In this document: positions 6,998 to 14,894 of the stretch, piece by piece
Numbering within the stretch: position 1 is the first letter of the stretch
Layout of the letters: every line of letters begins with the position of its first letter
Position numbers and translations under genes: made by a program
Source of the DNA: Flavobacteriaceae bacterium
Lineage (GTDB): Bacteria; Bacteroidota; Bacteroidia; Flavobacteriales; Flavobacteriaceae
Length of the DNA stretch: 14,894 bases
NCBI GenBank assembly: GCA_020347545.1
Contig: CP070731.1
Location: forward strand, 2,325,254 to 2,340,147
Direction of reading: 5' to 3'
The notes under the pieces: model-generated
The model's database searches: none
What the model was told of the DNA's origin: nothing
The model's input: only the letters and a program-made list of their open reading frames with translations

Positions 6998-7774
6998 ATG
7001 AAAAGACTAATTACGATATCATTTTTTCTGCTTATTGGTTTGAATTTACGGGCTCAAACGGAAAAAGAAATAAACAATCAGGTACAGTTTTGGACCAGTG
7101 TCAATTCTACATGGAGACTCAGTGATCACTGGGGTGCAATGGGAGATTTTCATGTAAGAAGAAATGATTTCCTAAAAGATCCTAATTTCTATTTTCTTCG
7201 ATTGGGTGGAGTCTATTGGTTTAATGATAAAATTTCCCTTGCCGGTGGGGGAGCTCGCCTTTGGCTGGCGCAACCAGACTTGGACGGAGGGTTTAATTAT
7301 GCCATAGAAAATAGAATTTATCAACAATTGCTATGGAGAAGCGTTAACGGCCGAGCAAAATTTTTACAAAGGATCAGAAATGAACAGCGATGGCACGAGG
7401 TGCTGAATCCGGATGGAAGCGTAAATCGCATTCGTTTTTCAAACCGTGTCAGATTTTTATTCTCAGCTGCAATCAGAGTTTTTGAAGATGAGAAAAAACC
7501 CAGGCTTGTCCTTTCTGATGAAATTTTATTTCATTTTGGAAAAGAGATCGTTTATAACACCTTTGACCAAAACAGATTGTTCATAGGGATAAATCATAAA
7601 ATGGGAAAAGGTTGGTCTTTTGATGCAGGTTATATGATGGTTTTTCAGCAAAAATATAGCGGGTATCAATACGATATGAACCATACCATAAGATTGTTCT
7701 TCTATTTCTCTCCTGATTTAAGAAAGAAGAAGAACAAAGAATTACCACACTATCCAGTTGGAGATATAGAGTAG
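6998..7774 (+). CDS. DUF2490 outer-membrane beta-barrel protein (first of two)
   Basis: I chose the ATG at 6998 because it begins a clean signal peptide, MKRLITISFFLLIGLNLRAQ, cleaved before about residue 20; the frame is also open back to ATG 6953, which would add 15 residues that are not signal-like. The mature part (about 238 residues) alternates aromatic and polar strands typical of a beta barrel: QFWTSVNSTWRLSDHWGAMGDFHVR, then QRIRNEQRWHEV, NRLFIGINHKMGKGWSFDAGYMM and the final IRLFFYFSPDL. These match DUF2490, an outer-membrane family of unknown role. A TATTTTTG box at 6982-6989 lies directly before the ATG but has no partner element. It precedes the Dcu carrier by 75 bases and may share its transcript. 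Confidence 0.82.
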   Translation: MKRLITISFFLLIGLNLRAQTEKEINNQVQFWTSVNSTWRLSDHWGAMGDFHVRRNDFLKDPNFYFLRLGGVYWFNDKISLAGGGARLWLAQPDLDGGFNYAIENRIYQQLLWRSVNGRAKFLQRIRNEQRWHEVLNPDGSVNRIRFSNRVRFLFSAAIRVFEDEKKPRLVLSDEILFHFGKEIVYNTFDQNRLFIGINHKMGKGWSFDAGYMMVFQQKYSGYQYDMNHTIRLFFYFSPDLRKKKNKELPHYPVGDIE

Positions 7775-7849
7775 ACACTCTGGCATGTCGTTTTTTGTTT
7801 TAAGGGGAATGCTTATATTTATGAGTCAATAACTTAACCTTCCCTGATA

Positions 7850-9178
7850 ATGCTTTGGATCGAATTGATCATTTTTTTATCTATTGTAATCATTGGCTCC
7901 AGAATTGGGGGTATTGCAATGGGTACCCTGGCAGGGATCGGCCTGATTCTTTTTATTTTCCTCTTTAGATTACCGGTTGGAAGCCCACCGATTATTGTTT
8001 TAGGAATGATCCTTGCCGTGATAACCGCCCTTTCCACCATGGAAGCAGCAGGCGGCCTGGATTATTTGATCGGGGTTGCTGAAAAGATAATGAGGAAGAG
8101 GCCTCAGAATATTACTCTGGTGGCACCCATTGTGACCTATGTTCTGGTTTTATCAGCGGGTACACAGCATGTAATTTATGCTTTATTGCCTGTAATCGCT
8201 GAAATTTCACGTAAGTCGGGAATCCGACCTGAAAGACCTATTGCGATGGCTGACATAGCGGCCATGCAAGGTATTGTGGCCTCACCCATTTCAGCGGCCA
8301 CAGTTGCCATGATGGGTATTCTGGCAGTTGAAGGGGTTTCTTTACCCCGTATACTTTTAATTGTAATTCCATCCACAATCATTGCTGTGATCATTGGTTC
8401 ACTAACGGTCTATAAAAAGGGCAAAGAACTTTCGGAGGACCCTGTTTATCTTCAGCGATTAAAAGAAGGAAAGATTAGAGAATTAGCAAATTCCAAATCT
8501 CTTGAAAAAAAATCAGTAAAGCGTGCAAAAGTATCCATAGCATTGTTCTTTTCCGCAATATTGTTGGTCGTAGTATTTGGAATGTTTCCTGAACTAAGAC
8601 CTGTAAATGAAATCATAAAGGATGGAGCTTTGGTAGCGGATCGTGTAGCAATGGGGCCTACAATAATGATATTGATTCTAACTGTAGGGGCACTGATTCT
8701 GATTTTTTTAAAAGCTGATCCGGAAAAAGCAGTTTCAGGGAGTGTTATGAAAAGTGGTGTTGTTGCCATAGTTTCAATACTGGGAATTGCATGGCTTGGA
8801 TCTTCATTTTTTGAAGGAAATAAAGTGGTCCTTGTAGATGGGATATCTCAATTGATCGAAGGGTATCACTGGGTCTTTGGATTTGGTTTATTCGCCATGT
8901 CGATTATGTTGTTCAGCCAGGCGGCAACCGTTGTGACTTTAATGCCATTGGGTTTGGCTCTGGGATTGGATGCTGAGTTATTGATCGCTCTGTACCCGGC
9001 AGTTAATGGATTCTTTTTTCTGCCGACCTATGGTACCATTTTGGCCGCAATTTCCTTTGACCAGACGGGAACGACTAAAATTGGGAAATATCTTTTGAAC
9101 CATAGTTTTATGATACCAGGGCTCGTGACGACATTTTCGGCGGTTGCCATAGCTTTGATGATAACCCAATTTACATAA
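7850..9178 (+). CDS. dcuB: DcuA/DcuB family anaerobic C4-dicarboxylate transporter
   Basis: The 442-residue inner-membrane protein has about ten or more hydrophobic helices and the full length of DcuA/DcuB (433-446). Family signatures are seen in order: RIGGIAMGTLAGIGL (18-32), AAGGLDYLIGVAEKIMRKRPQNITLVAPIVTY (66-97), GTQHVIYALLPVIAEI (104-119), IRPERPIA (125-132), GIVASPISAATVA (141-153) and near the end PTYGTILAAISFDQTGTTKIGKYLLNHSFMIPG. Between the halves lies a polar cytoplasmic loop (about 189-227). The IRPERP and LRP segments are closer to DcuB than to DcuA of E. coli, which is a judgement from memory. Such carriers exchange aspartate, fumarate or malate for succinate. The GTGH motif of E. 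coli DcuB reads GTQH here. The asparaginase gene follows after 46 bases, so imported aspartate is the likely substrate. A weak TATATTTA box stands at 7814-7821. Confidence 0.93.
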   Translation: MLWIELIIFLSIVIIGSRIGGIAMGTLAGIGLILFIFLFRLPVGSPPIIVLGMILAVITALSTMEAAGGLDYLIGVAEKIMRKRPQNITLVAPIVTYVLVLSAGTQHVIYALLPVIAEISRKSGIRPERPIAMADIAAMQGIVASPISAATVAMMGILAVEGVSLPRILLIVIPSTIIAVIIGSLTVYKKGKELSEDPVYLQRLKEGKIRELANSKSLEKKSVKRAKVSIALFFSAILLVVVFGMFPELRPVNEIIKDGALVADRVAMGPTIMILILTVGALILIFLKADPEKAVSGSVMKSGVVAIVSILGIAWLGSSFFEGNKVVLVDGISQLIEGYHWVFGFGLFAMSIMLFSQAATVVTLMPLGLALGLDAELLIALYPAVNGFFFLPTYGTILAAISFDQTGTTKIGKYLLNHSFMIPGLVTTFSAVAIALMITQFT

Positions 9179-9224
9179 AATAGAAACCATTTTATAGAAA
9201 CCCTTAGTTTAAACCAAGTACATT

Positions 9225-10298
9225 ATGATGAGAAATTCAATTTTTAGAAACCTGTTATCCCTTTTGGTCATTTTATTTACGTTTAGTTTCTCTAAGGCTC
9301 AAAAAAAAGACCTGCCGAATGTTGTAATTCTTGCAACAGGAGGAACGATTGCAGGTTCTGCGGCAACAGGAACCCAGGCAGGATATACTTCAGGTAAGGT
9401 AGGTATTGAAACAATGATTTCAGCGGTGCCGGGAATTCAGGATCTTGCCCATGTGACCGGAGAGCAATTGTCAAATGTCGGTTCTCAGGATATGAGCGTG
9501 GAAATCTGGTTGAAACTGGCCAGGAGAGTAAATGAACTTTTAAGTCAGGATGATGTTGACGGTATCGTGATTACCCACGGGACCGATACTCAGGAAGAGA
9601 CCGCTTTTTTTCTGAATCTTGTTGTGAAAAGTAATAAACCGGTGGTAACCACTGGTTCTATGCGACCCTCGACAGCAGTAAGTGCAGAGGGACCGTTAAA
9701 CCTATACAATGCCGTTGCCATAGCTGCAGATTCAAATGCAAGTGGTTATGGTGTATTGGTCGTGATGAACGATCAGATTCATTCTGCCCATGGGGTTACA
9801 AAAACAAATACCACCTCTGTACAAACATTTATGTCACCGATGCATGGCTTAACCGGTGCCGTGATTTATGGTAAACATGAATTTTATAGTAAACCGCACG
9901 GAATATTCGGAATTGAAAGTGAATTCAGTATTGACGGTGTTACTTCTTTACCCAGAGTTGACATCATTTATGCAGGAGTAGATACCCCGGCGGATTTAGT
10001 TGATTATTCAATTGAGGCAGGAGCCAAGGGAATAGTTATAGCAGGGGTTGGCAATGGGAACATGAATGCAGCCACACTTAAGGCCTGTAAAAATGCAGCT
10101 GAGAAAGGCATTGTGGTTGTGAGAAGCACAAGAGTACCAACAGGCTATGTGTTGCGAAATGCAGAAATTAATGATGACGAAAACAAAACAATTGCTTCGG
10201 ATGAACTCAATGCACAAAAGTCTAGGGTATTATTGATGTTGGCACTTTTAAAGGATAGGAGTCTGGACGACATACAGAAACTTTTTTATACATATTAA
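9225..10298 (+). CDS. ansB: Type II L-asparaginase, periplasmic
   Basis: A 357-residue enzyme hydrolysing L-asparagine to L-aspartate and ammonia. A signal peptide (ending SFSKA, cleaved about residue 25) places it in the periplasm. Both active-site threonines are present: ATGGTIAG (nucleophile Thr41) and THGTDT (Thr120-Asp121). Also conserved are the flexible-loop Tyr54 in GYTSGK, GSQDM (86-90), GSMRPST (144-150) and the catalytic Lys193 in VTKTNTT. The C-terminal part SRVPTG and the substrate-site RNAEINDD are intact, so the enzyme should be active. Two ATG codons compete (9225 and 9228). It lies between the Dcu carrier (46 bases upstream) and the porin (12 to 48 bases downstream, depending on the start), all same strand with no terminator between, so an operon is likely. 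Periplasmic aspartate would be taken up by the carrier. Confidence 0.96.
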   Translation: MMRNSIFRNLLSLLVILFTFSFSKAQKKDLPNVVILATGGTIAGSAATGTQAGYTSGKVGIETMISAVPGIQDLAHVTGEQLSNVGSQDMSVEIWLKLARRVNELLSQDDVDGIVITHGTDTQEETAFFLNLVVKSNKPVVTTGSMRPSTAVSAEGPLNLYNAVAIAADSNASGYGVLVVMNDQIHSAHGVTKTNTTSVQTFMSPMHGLTGAVIYGKHEFYSKPHGIFGIESEFSIDGVTSLPRVDIIYAGVDTPADLVDYSIEAGAKGIVIAGVGNGNMNAATLKACKNAAEKGIVVVRSTRVPTGYVLRNAEINDDENKTIASDELNAQKSRVLLMLALLKDRSLDDIQKLFYTY

Positions 10299-10346
10299 AC
10301 CTCCTGGATAATGACAGAAATGAAAAACATTTTATCAAATCAACAG

Positions 10347-11525
10347 ATGAAAATTAAGTATATTATATTGACCCTGATACTGAGTTCTGTCCTGCCTTCC
10401 ATCTTTGCTCAAAACAGGCAGGCAGACACTGTCTCTACCTACCGAAGCTTAATTCCAACAGGAAAGCAGTCGCTTTTAAAGAATGTAGACATGATTGCAA
10501 ATTTGCAAATGGCTTTAAGAAGTGATTTTTATGAAGGAGAACATTTGGAAACAAAATTCAGGGTAGAGCAGTTCAGACTGGAGTTTAAAGGATATGTTCA
10601 TGAAAAAATATATTTTCGTTTCCGACATCGCTATACCAGTACATTTGAACCTCAATCCATAGATAAGATCATAAAGGGTGTGGATTTTGCCTTTGTACGA
10701 TTTGATGTGTCCGAAAAAGTTCAGTTGACAATTGGAAAAACTTTTGCTGACTGGGGAGGAATTGAATTTGATTTGAATCCTATTTATGTTTATGAATATT
10801 CTGACATCATAGAGAAAGCAGATAATTTCCTTACGGGAGTCGGTGCTTACTGGCAGGCGACAGAGAGAAACGGTTTCTCCTTTCAGATCCTAAATTCAAG
10901 AACCCAGTCCTTTGAAGAGCTCTATCAAGGTCATCCGGGGCTGGAAGGCTCTGATATTCCTTTGGCTGCCGTGGTCAATTGGAGAGGGAAATTTCTGGAT
11001 GGGAAATTTACCACCCTGTGGTCCTATTCCTTATTCAACGAGGCTAAAGATACTTTTAAGAATTATATAGCCCTCGGAAACCAGTTAAAACTGGATAAAT
11101 GGACCATTGCTTATGATTTTAAATGGAGTAAGGAAGACCTGGACAGGACCGGGATCATAAGTGAGGATGTTCCTGATGATCTGTATCCATGGGCTTTGGA
11201 GAATACTTTGTATTACAGTCACTGGACGAAGATCGACTACCGTTTTGCCAAAAAATGGGGGGCGAGTTTCACCGGATTTATCGATCAGGCAAAATGGCTT
11301 AGTGACGTGGATCCGGAAAAAACAACGGACAACTGGCGAACGGGATATGGGGTGGTTCCTTCAATTGAATTCTACCCCTGGTCAGATATTAATCTGAAAT
11401 TCTTTGCGGTTTATGTGGGTAGATTCTATAATTATTCAAGTTATGCTGAATCGAGAGTAGGACTGGTTGATTATCAAACGGGGCGTTTTGCCATCGGTAT
11501 TATTTCACCGCTTAAAATATTTTAA
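10347..11525 (+). CDS. Outer-membrane porin, OprO/OprP-like
   Basis: From ATG 10347 the protein has 392 residues and a good signal peptide (MKIKYIILTLILSSVLPSIFAQ). The frame is open further up to ATG 10311, which would add 12 polar residues. The mature part is rich in alternating beta strands (FRVEQFRLEFKGYVHEKIYFRFRHRY, KVQLTIGKTFADWGG, FTTLWSYSLFNEAKD, WTIAYDFKWSKED), and it ends in Phe after IGIISPLKIF, the usual signal for the barrel-assembly machinery. The pattern of a strand with RxRxR residues followed by VGKTFADWGG-like turns fits the phosphate-selective porin O/P family. Substrate is not shown by sequence. As last gene after dcuB and ansB it most simply lets asparagine or other small anions or amino acids through the outer membrane, which is inference. 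Confidence 0.85.
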   Translation: MKIKYIILTLILSSVLPSIFAQNRQADTVSTYRSLIPTGKQSLLKNVDMIANLQMALRSDFYEGEHLETKFRVEQFRLEFKGYVHEKIYFRFRHRYTSTFEPQSIDKIIKGVDFAFVRFDVSEKVQLTIGKTFADWGGIEFDLNPIYVYEYSDIIEKADNFLTGVGAYWQATERNGFSFQILNSRTQSFEELYQGHPGLEGSDIPLAAVVNWRGKFLDGKFTTLWSYSLFNEAKDTFKNYIALGNQLKLDKWTIAYDFKWSKEDLDRTGIISEDVPDDLYPWALENTLYYSHWTKIDYRFAKKWGASFTGFIDQAKWLSDVDPEKTTDNWRTGYGVVPSIEFYPWSDINLKFFAVYVGRFYNYSSYAESRVGLVDYQTGRFAIGIISPLKIF

Positions 11526-11543
11526 GAGGCTCCTTATACTTTT

Positions 11544-11576
11544 AAAAAGACCTGTCATATTGTTAGGTCTTTTTTC
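11544..11576 (+). terminator. Rho-independent terminator after the porin gene
   Basis: AAAAAGACCT at 11544-11553 pairs with AGGTCTTTTT at 11565-11574 around an 11-base loop, then the T run ends before C at 11577. It separates the dcuB-ansB-porin transcript from the cytochrome gene. Confidence 0.82.
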
Positions 11577-11617
11577 GTGAATGCTCTATTTTAGCGATCC
11601 CACTGTAACTTTAGAAA

Positions 11618-13783
11618 ATGAAAATTTCTTTTCAAATTATTCTGTTTTTTTTGATGACGATGATCGCCTGTGAAAAGGAATCAAAAAACGAAGCCTATCG
11701 GGAAATAAGTGATGTATCACATGCAGATAGTGAAGGTTATTTAGGTGATGCCAGTTGTATTTCATGTCATGATTCTGAATATGAGACCTGGCAAGGTTCT
11801 CATCATGATAAGGCGATGCAGATAGTCTCCGATTCAACTGTTCTTGGCGATTTTAATGATGTGAAGGTCACCATTGACGGAGTGAGCTATGAGTTTTTTA
11901 AAAAGGCAGAGGGTTTCATGATTAAGGTTAAGGAATTGGACGGTTCTGAGGCTGAGTTCAAGTTGGCTTATGTTTTTGGGATAACACCGTTGCAGCAATA
12001 TATTGTGGATTTTCCAAACGGCAAGAAACAAGTATTAAGAGTTACTTGGGATACGTTGGAGAACAAATGGTTTCATCAGTACGCAGGTGATAAAATAACC
12101 ATTACAGACTGGCTGCATTGGACCAGAGGCGCCCAAAACTGGAATACCATGTGTGCCGAGTGTCATTCTACTAACTTGAAAAAGAGCTATTTTGTAGAGA
12201 AAGATTCCTTTCACACCACATACTCATCGATTAATGTGAGTTGTGAAAGTTGTCACGGACCCGGTAAAAAGCATGTTCAATGGGCCAACTCCAATCAAAA
12301 GAAAGGCGAGATGCATATGATTTTAGGTGATGATCAAAAGTCTCAACTCAATATGTGTGCTCCTTGTCATGCCCGTAGAATGAAGCTTACTAAAAATTTG
12401 ATTCCGGGTAACTTATTTGAAAATCAGTATCTTATCCAAAACATTTCTTCTGAGTATTATCATCTGGATGGACAGATTTTAGAAGAAGATTATGTTTATG
12501 GTTCTTTTCTTCAAAGTAAGATGCACATGCAGGGTATAAAATGTGGTGACTGTCATGATGTACACTCGAATAAATTAAAATTAGAAGGAAACAAACTTTG
12601 TCTGCAATGCCATGTTCCCGAAAAATACGAAAGTAAATCACACCATTTTCATGAAATGAATTCTGAATCGGCACAATGCATCAACTGTCACATGACAGGA
12701 AGGTATTACATGGGTAATGATTTTAGAAGGGATCATAGTTTTAGAATTCCAAGACCGGACCAGAGTGTGGCCTATGGTACACCAAACGCCTGTAACGAAT
12801 GTCATCAGGATCAGTCGGAGGAATGGGCCTCGAGTTGGGTGGAGAAATGGTATGGTAAAGAGAGAGCTCCGCATTTTTCAGATTATCTGTTGCTGAGTCA
12901 TCAAAATGAGATTTCACAAGAGGACAGATTAAAGTTAGATGAGTTTATCAATGATCTCAATTATCCGTTCATAGCAAGATCAACGGTAATTGGAAATTTA
13001 ACTTTTTCGGGAGAGGATCAAATAAAATCTCTTTTAACGGCCTTGAATGATTCCTCTGCGGTTGTTAGGTATCACGCCCTGATGCAATTCAGGAGTATGG
13101 CTCCACAGGACCGGCTGGCGATTGCTCAGAAGCATTTAACCGACAAGGCCAAACTGGTGAGAATTGGATCTGCCCAACTACTCATCGGTTTTAATGGCGA
13201 TGGTTGGAGTGAAACGGACAAACTGAATTTACACAAGGCCAATGAAGAGTTTGAATATATGCTTTTTGCAAATGCTGATTTTTCTACAGGAAGGCTGCAA
13301 CTCGGAGATTATTTTATGCAAAACAATGATGTCAGATCAGCTATAAAACATTATAGTAAAGCATTGGAGATGGATAGTTTATTATTTCCGGTGTACACTA
13401 ATCTGGCCACCGCGTATAGCTTGAATCAAAATACAGAAGGAGCATTTGAAACTCTAAACACCTGGATGGATTATCAACCTGATGCAGGACGCCCTTATTA
13501 TTTGAGGGCACTGCTAAACTTTGAACTGGGAAATAATGAAATTGGTGTTGAGGATCTTAAAATGGCCATTGAACTTGATCCACAGGATATTCGTTCCATG
13601 TATAATCTAGCTACTTTTTATTACCAGAATAAGGAGTTTGAGTCAGCCTTGGAAGAAGTGAGGCAGGCACTTAAAATTGATCCGTCCAATCAGGATGTAA
13701 AATACTTAAATGCCCTTATTTTAAAGGAATTGGGCCGAATTGAGGAAGCTAATGCAATCATTAGAGAACTTCAGTCTTCATAA
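11618..13783 (+). CDS. Octaheme c-type cytochrome lipoprotein with TPR repeats
   Basis: A 721-residue protein with eight CXXCH haem sites: CISCH 47-51, CAECH 179-183, CESCH 209-213, CAPCH 247-251, CGDCH 309-313, CLQCH 328-332, CINCH 354-358 and CNECH 392-396. The N-terminus MKISFQIILFFLMTMIAC is a lipoprotein signal (Cys18). The next residues EKESKNE contain Lys with acidic neighbours, similar to surface-export signals of flavobacterial lipoproteins, so it may be outside the cell. The first motif is in a cytochrome c554-like frame (YETWQGSHHDKAM, 55-67). The segments PLQQYIVDFPNGKKQ, KWFHQY and NWNTMCAECHSTNL match a widespread multihaem-TPR family whose reaction is unknown. Residues about 430-560 are helical, HEAT-like; about 560-718 are three to four TPR units. 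It follows the porin after a terminator, so has its own promoter (only a weak TATTTTAG at 11588-11595). Electron transfer at the surface is inference. Confidence 0.92.
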   Translation: MKISFQIILFFLMTMIACEKESKNEAYREISDVSHADSEGYLGDASCISCHDSEYETWQGSHHDKAMQIVSDSTVLGDFNDVKVTIDGVSYEFFKKAEGFMIKVKELDGSEAEFKLAYVFGITPLQQYIVDFPNGKKQVLRVTWDTLENKWFHQYAGDKITITDWLHWTRGAQNWNTMCAECHSTNLKKSYFVEKDSFHTTYSSINVSCESCHGPGKKHVQWANSNQKKGEMHMILGDDQKSQLNMCAPCHARRMKLTKNLIPGNLFENQYLIQNISSEYYHLDGQILEEDYVYGSFLQSKMHMQGIKCGDCHDVHSNKLKLEGNKLCLQCHVPEKYESKSHHFHEMNSESAQCINCHMTGRYYMGNDFRRDHSFRIPRPDQSVAYGTPNACNECHQDQSEEWASSWVEKWYGKERAPHFSDYLLLSHQNEISQEDRLKLDEFINDLNYPFIARSTVIGNLTFSGEDQIKSLLTALNDSSAVVRYHALMQFRSMAPQDRLAIAQKHLTDKAKLVRIGSAQLLIGFNGDGWSETDKLNLHKANEEFEYMLFANADFSTGRLQLGDYFMQNNDVRSAIKHYSKALEMDSLLFPVYTNLATAYSLNQNTEGAFETLNTWMDYQPDAGRPYYLRALLNFELGNNEIGVEDLKMAIELDPQDIRSMYNLATFYYQNKEFESALEEVRQALKIDPSNQDVKYLNALILKELGRIEEANAIIRELQSS

Positions 13784-13809
13784 AGGTTTTTAAAAAATAA
13801 AGTAAATAT

Positions 13810-14613
13810 TTATTCGATCAATTCTTTCAGGTCTTCTTCCTTGGTATTAAATACAGGATGTTTTTTCTTAATCGATTTTTTATAGATTCTTAATCTAAAC
13901 ACAAAATCATTGGTTGAATCATCATCTTCAGTTGTGTTCTGACTGTGATGATAAGATACATAGAATTCAGCTTTCCAATCATCATTGAATTTATAACCAA
14001 GGCCCGGAGATATCCTAATTACATCGTTAAATCGGTCTGCTTTTTTTAAATTAAAAAAGAATTCCACGTTTATAGGAATATAAAGCCCTTCATTAAATGA
14101 AAAGAGATGCTTTTTCCACTCGATGACAGTTGATATTTTATACCTGAATCGAAACGAAGTAGTCCAACTTGATCCGTCAAAAGCTTTTTGAAAACGTTCT
14201 TCAAGTCTGATATAATTCTTTAATGGAATCATATCAATTGAAGGTAAAAAGAATTTTAAGCCCTGCATCAATCTGAATTCAAAATTGTCGGGCTCGAATT
14301 TGTTATCCGTGTAATATAAACCCGCACCAAGATGAAACGAGCTGATAAAAGGTTTTTCAAGGTTCATGAATTTAGGGCTCTTCGTATGTATAATATTATA
14401 GGTTGGAACCACTAAGTATTTATTAAAAAGGTGGGGTGAAATACTTCTGTAGCCAACAAACCCACTGAGTTCATGTAATGAATCTAAACTATGCCTGGTG
14501 TTGAAATCAAGCCAAAACTGACGGTTAACAGTTGCATCTTCAGGTTCTTCTTCTTGAGCAGAAACTACTGAAAAGATTAAAAAAAGAAAAAGTGTAAGTA
14601 AAAACCTAATCAT
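13810..14613 (-). CDS. DUF2490 outer-membrane beta-barrel protein (second of two)
   Basis: A 267-residue protein with signal peptide MIRFLLTLFLFLIFSVVSAQ. The mature part begins with acidic EEEPEDA and then QFWLDFNTRHSLDSLHELSGFVGYRSIS, the opening pattern of DUF2490. Later strands (FEFRLMQGLKFFL, YIRLEERFQKAF, FRFRYKISTVIEW, WKAEFYVSYHHSQN, FVFRLRIYKKS) fit a beta barrel; the lysine-rich tail lies after the last strand. It is transcribed toward the cytochrome gene with 26 bases between the two stops and no clear shared terminator. The protein is distinct from the first DUF2490 protein at 6998-7774 rather than a recent copy. Function unknown. Confidence 0.82.
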   Translation of the reverse strand: MIRFLLTLFLFLIFSVVSAQEEEPEDATVNRQFWLDFNTRHSLDSLHELSGFVGYRSISPHLFNKYLVVPTYNIIHTKSPKFMNLEKPFISSFHLGAGLYYTDNKFEPDNFEFRLMQGLKFFLPSIDMIPLKNYIRLEERFQKAFDGSSWTTSFRFRYKISTVIEWKKHLFSFNEGLYIPINVEFFFNLKKADRFNDVIRISPGLGYKFNDDWKAEFYVSYHHSQNTTEDDDSTNDFVFRLRIYKKSIKKKHPVFNTKEEDLKELIE

Positions 14614-14642
14614 AAAATCCAGGATGATGATCTTAAAATCTG

Positions 14643-14696
14643 TTCAAGTAACTCATAGATTAATATTATATTTGAATAGAGTCAACTTGAATAGAG
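14643..14696. repeat. Direct and inverted repeats in the divergent intergenic region
   Basis: TTGAATAGAG occurs at 14672-14681 and again at 14687-14696, a 15-bp period on the plus strand. TTCAAGTAACTC at 14643-14654 is, with a one-base gap, the reverse complement of GAGTCAACTTGAA at 14678-14690. These flank the TATATTTG box at 14667-14674. A regulator binding here could act on both divergent genes. Confidence 0.4.
14667..14674 (+). promoter_or_regulatory. Probable -7 element for the 4Fe-4S protein gene
   Basis: TATATTTG matches TAnnTTTG 59 bases before the ATG at 14733. The upstream element is only a TTC at 14643-14645 (21 bp away), so support is partial. Confidence 0.45.
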
Positions 14697-14732
14697 CATA
14701 CAGGTGTGAATTTAAACATTAAAATTTGAATT

Positions 14733-14894
14733 ATGGAAAAAAAGGATATAACAAAAAAGTATAAAAAGGAGGAGCTGACTATTATCTGGCAGCCGGCAAA
14801 ATGTATTCATTCGGCTGTTTGTGTTAAGGAACTTCCCCAAGTCTATGATCCAAAGTCAAAGCCTTGGATAAAACCTGAAAATGCTTCTGTTGAA
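14733..14894 (+). CDS. Small [4Fe-4S] mono-cluster protein, Fer4_19 type, cut by the right edge
   Basis: An open frame from ATG 14733 to the window end gives 54 residues with no stop. The segment TIIWQPAKCIHSAVCVKELPQVYDPKSKPWI (in two parts, residues 16-46) matches the divergent single-cluster ferredoxin-like Fer4_19 family, where W..P..C.HS..C...LP.V.DP...PW is diagnostic. Cys24 and Cys30 are in place; further Cys ligands would lie beyond the edge. The start is basic (MEKKDITKKYKKEE) and there is no signal peptide, so the protein is cytoplasmic. Members are often found with small N-acetyltransferase-like proteins; the next gene is not visible. Confidence 0.8.
   Translation, partial: MEKKDITKKYKKEELTIIWQPAKCIHSAVCVKELPQVYDPKSKPWIKPENASVE

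Noticed and set aside
7768..7781. Short hairpin AGAGT/ACTCT at the end of the first DUF2490 gene
   Set aside because: A 5-bp stem placed 9 bases before a T run is too weak to call a terminator, so read-through into dcuB stays possible.

Overview
The window looks like chromosomal DNA from a marine-type member of the Bacteroidota, most likely Flavobacteriia. It is AT-rich with short intergenic gaps and weak Shine-Dalgarno sequences. Several promoters fit the Bacteroidota sigma-A pattern TTG-N19-21-TAnnTTTG. Three outer-membrane barrel proteins end or read like Bacteroidota families (two DUF2490, one OprO/P-like porin). No phage, transposase or CRISPR array was seen.

Left part (1-3100). On the minus strand a divergent TetR-type regulator (1072-1728) overlaps by one base with an ABC1/AarF/UbiB-type kinase-like gene that runs off the left edge. 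Their promoter is wrapped in an 11-bp perfect inverted repeat, a good candidate for an autoregulatory operator. On the plus strand follows a family 2 glycosyltransferase whose reading frame is broken by one missing base in a G5 run at 2636-2640.

Middle part (3100-5860). A well-formed promoter drives a two-gene operon, DoxX-like membrane protein and Tat-signal Gfo/Idh/MocA oxidoreductase, joined by an ATGA overlap. This block is clearly richer in G+C than its neighbours. Downstream is a gene-free stretch with a nested inverted repeat and terminator, then tRNA-Pro(TGG) and tRNA-Ser(GCT) on the minus strand with their own consensus promoter.

Right part (5860-14894). A Gly/Tyr-rich lipoprotein closed by a terminator is followed by DUF2490 barrel protein, DcuB-type C4-dicarboxylate transporter, periplasmic type II L-asparaginase and OprO/P-like porin, closed by a terminator. 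Then come an octaheme c-type cytochrome lipoprotein with TPR repeats and, convergent to it, a second DUF2490 protein. The right edge cuts a small Fer4_19-type [4Fe-4S] protein that the ORF list did not contain. Asparaginase, Dcu carrier and porin fit together as a route from external asparagine to aspartate and, inside the cell, to fumarate; the octaheme protein next door adds a possible electron-transfer theme, but that link is inference. The most distinctive observations are this cluster, the three-half-site operator, the glycosyltransferase frameshift and the nested repeat beside the tRNAs.
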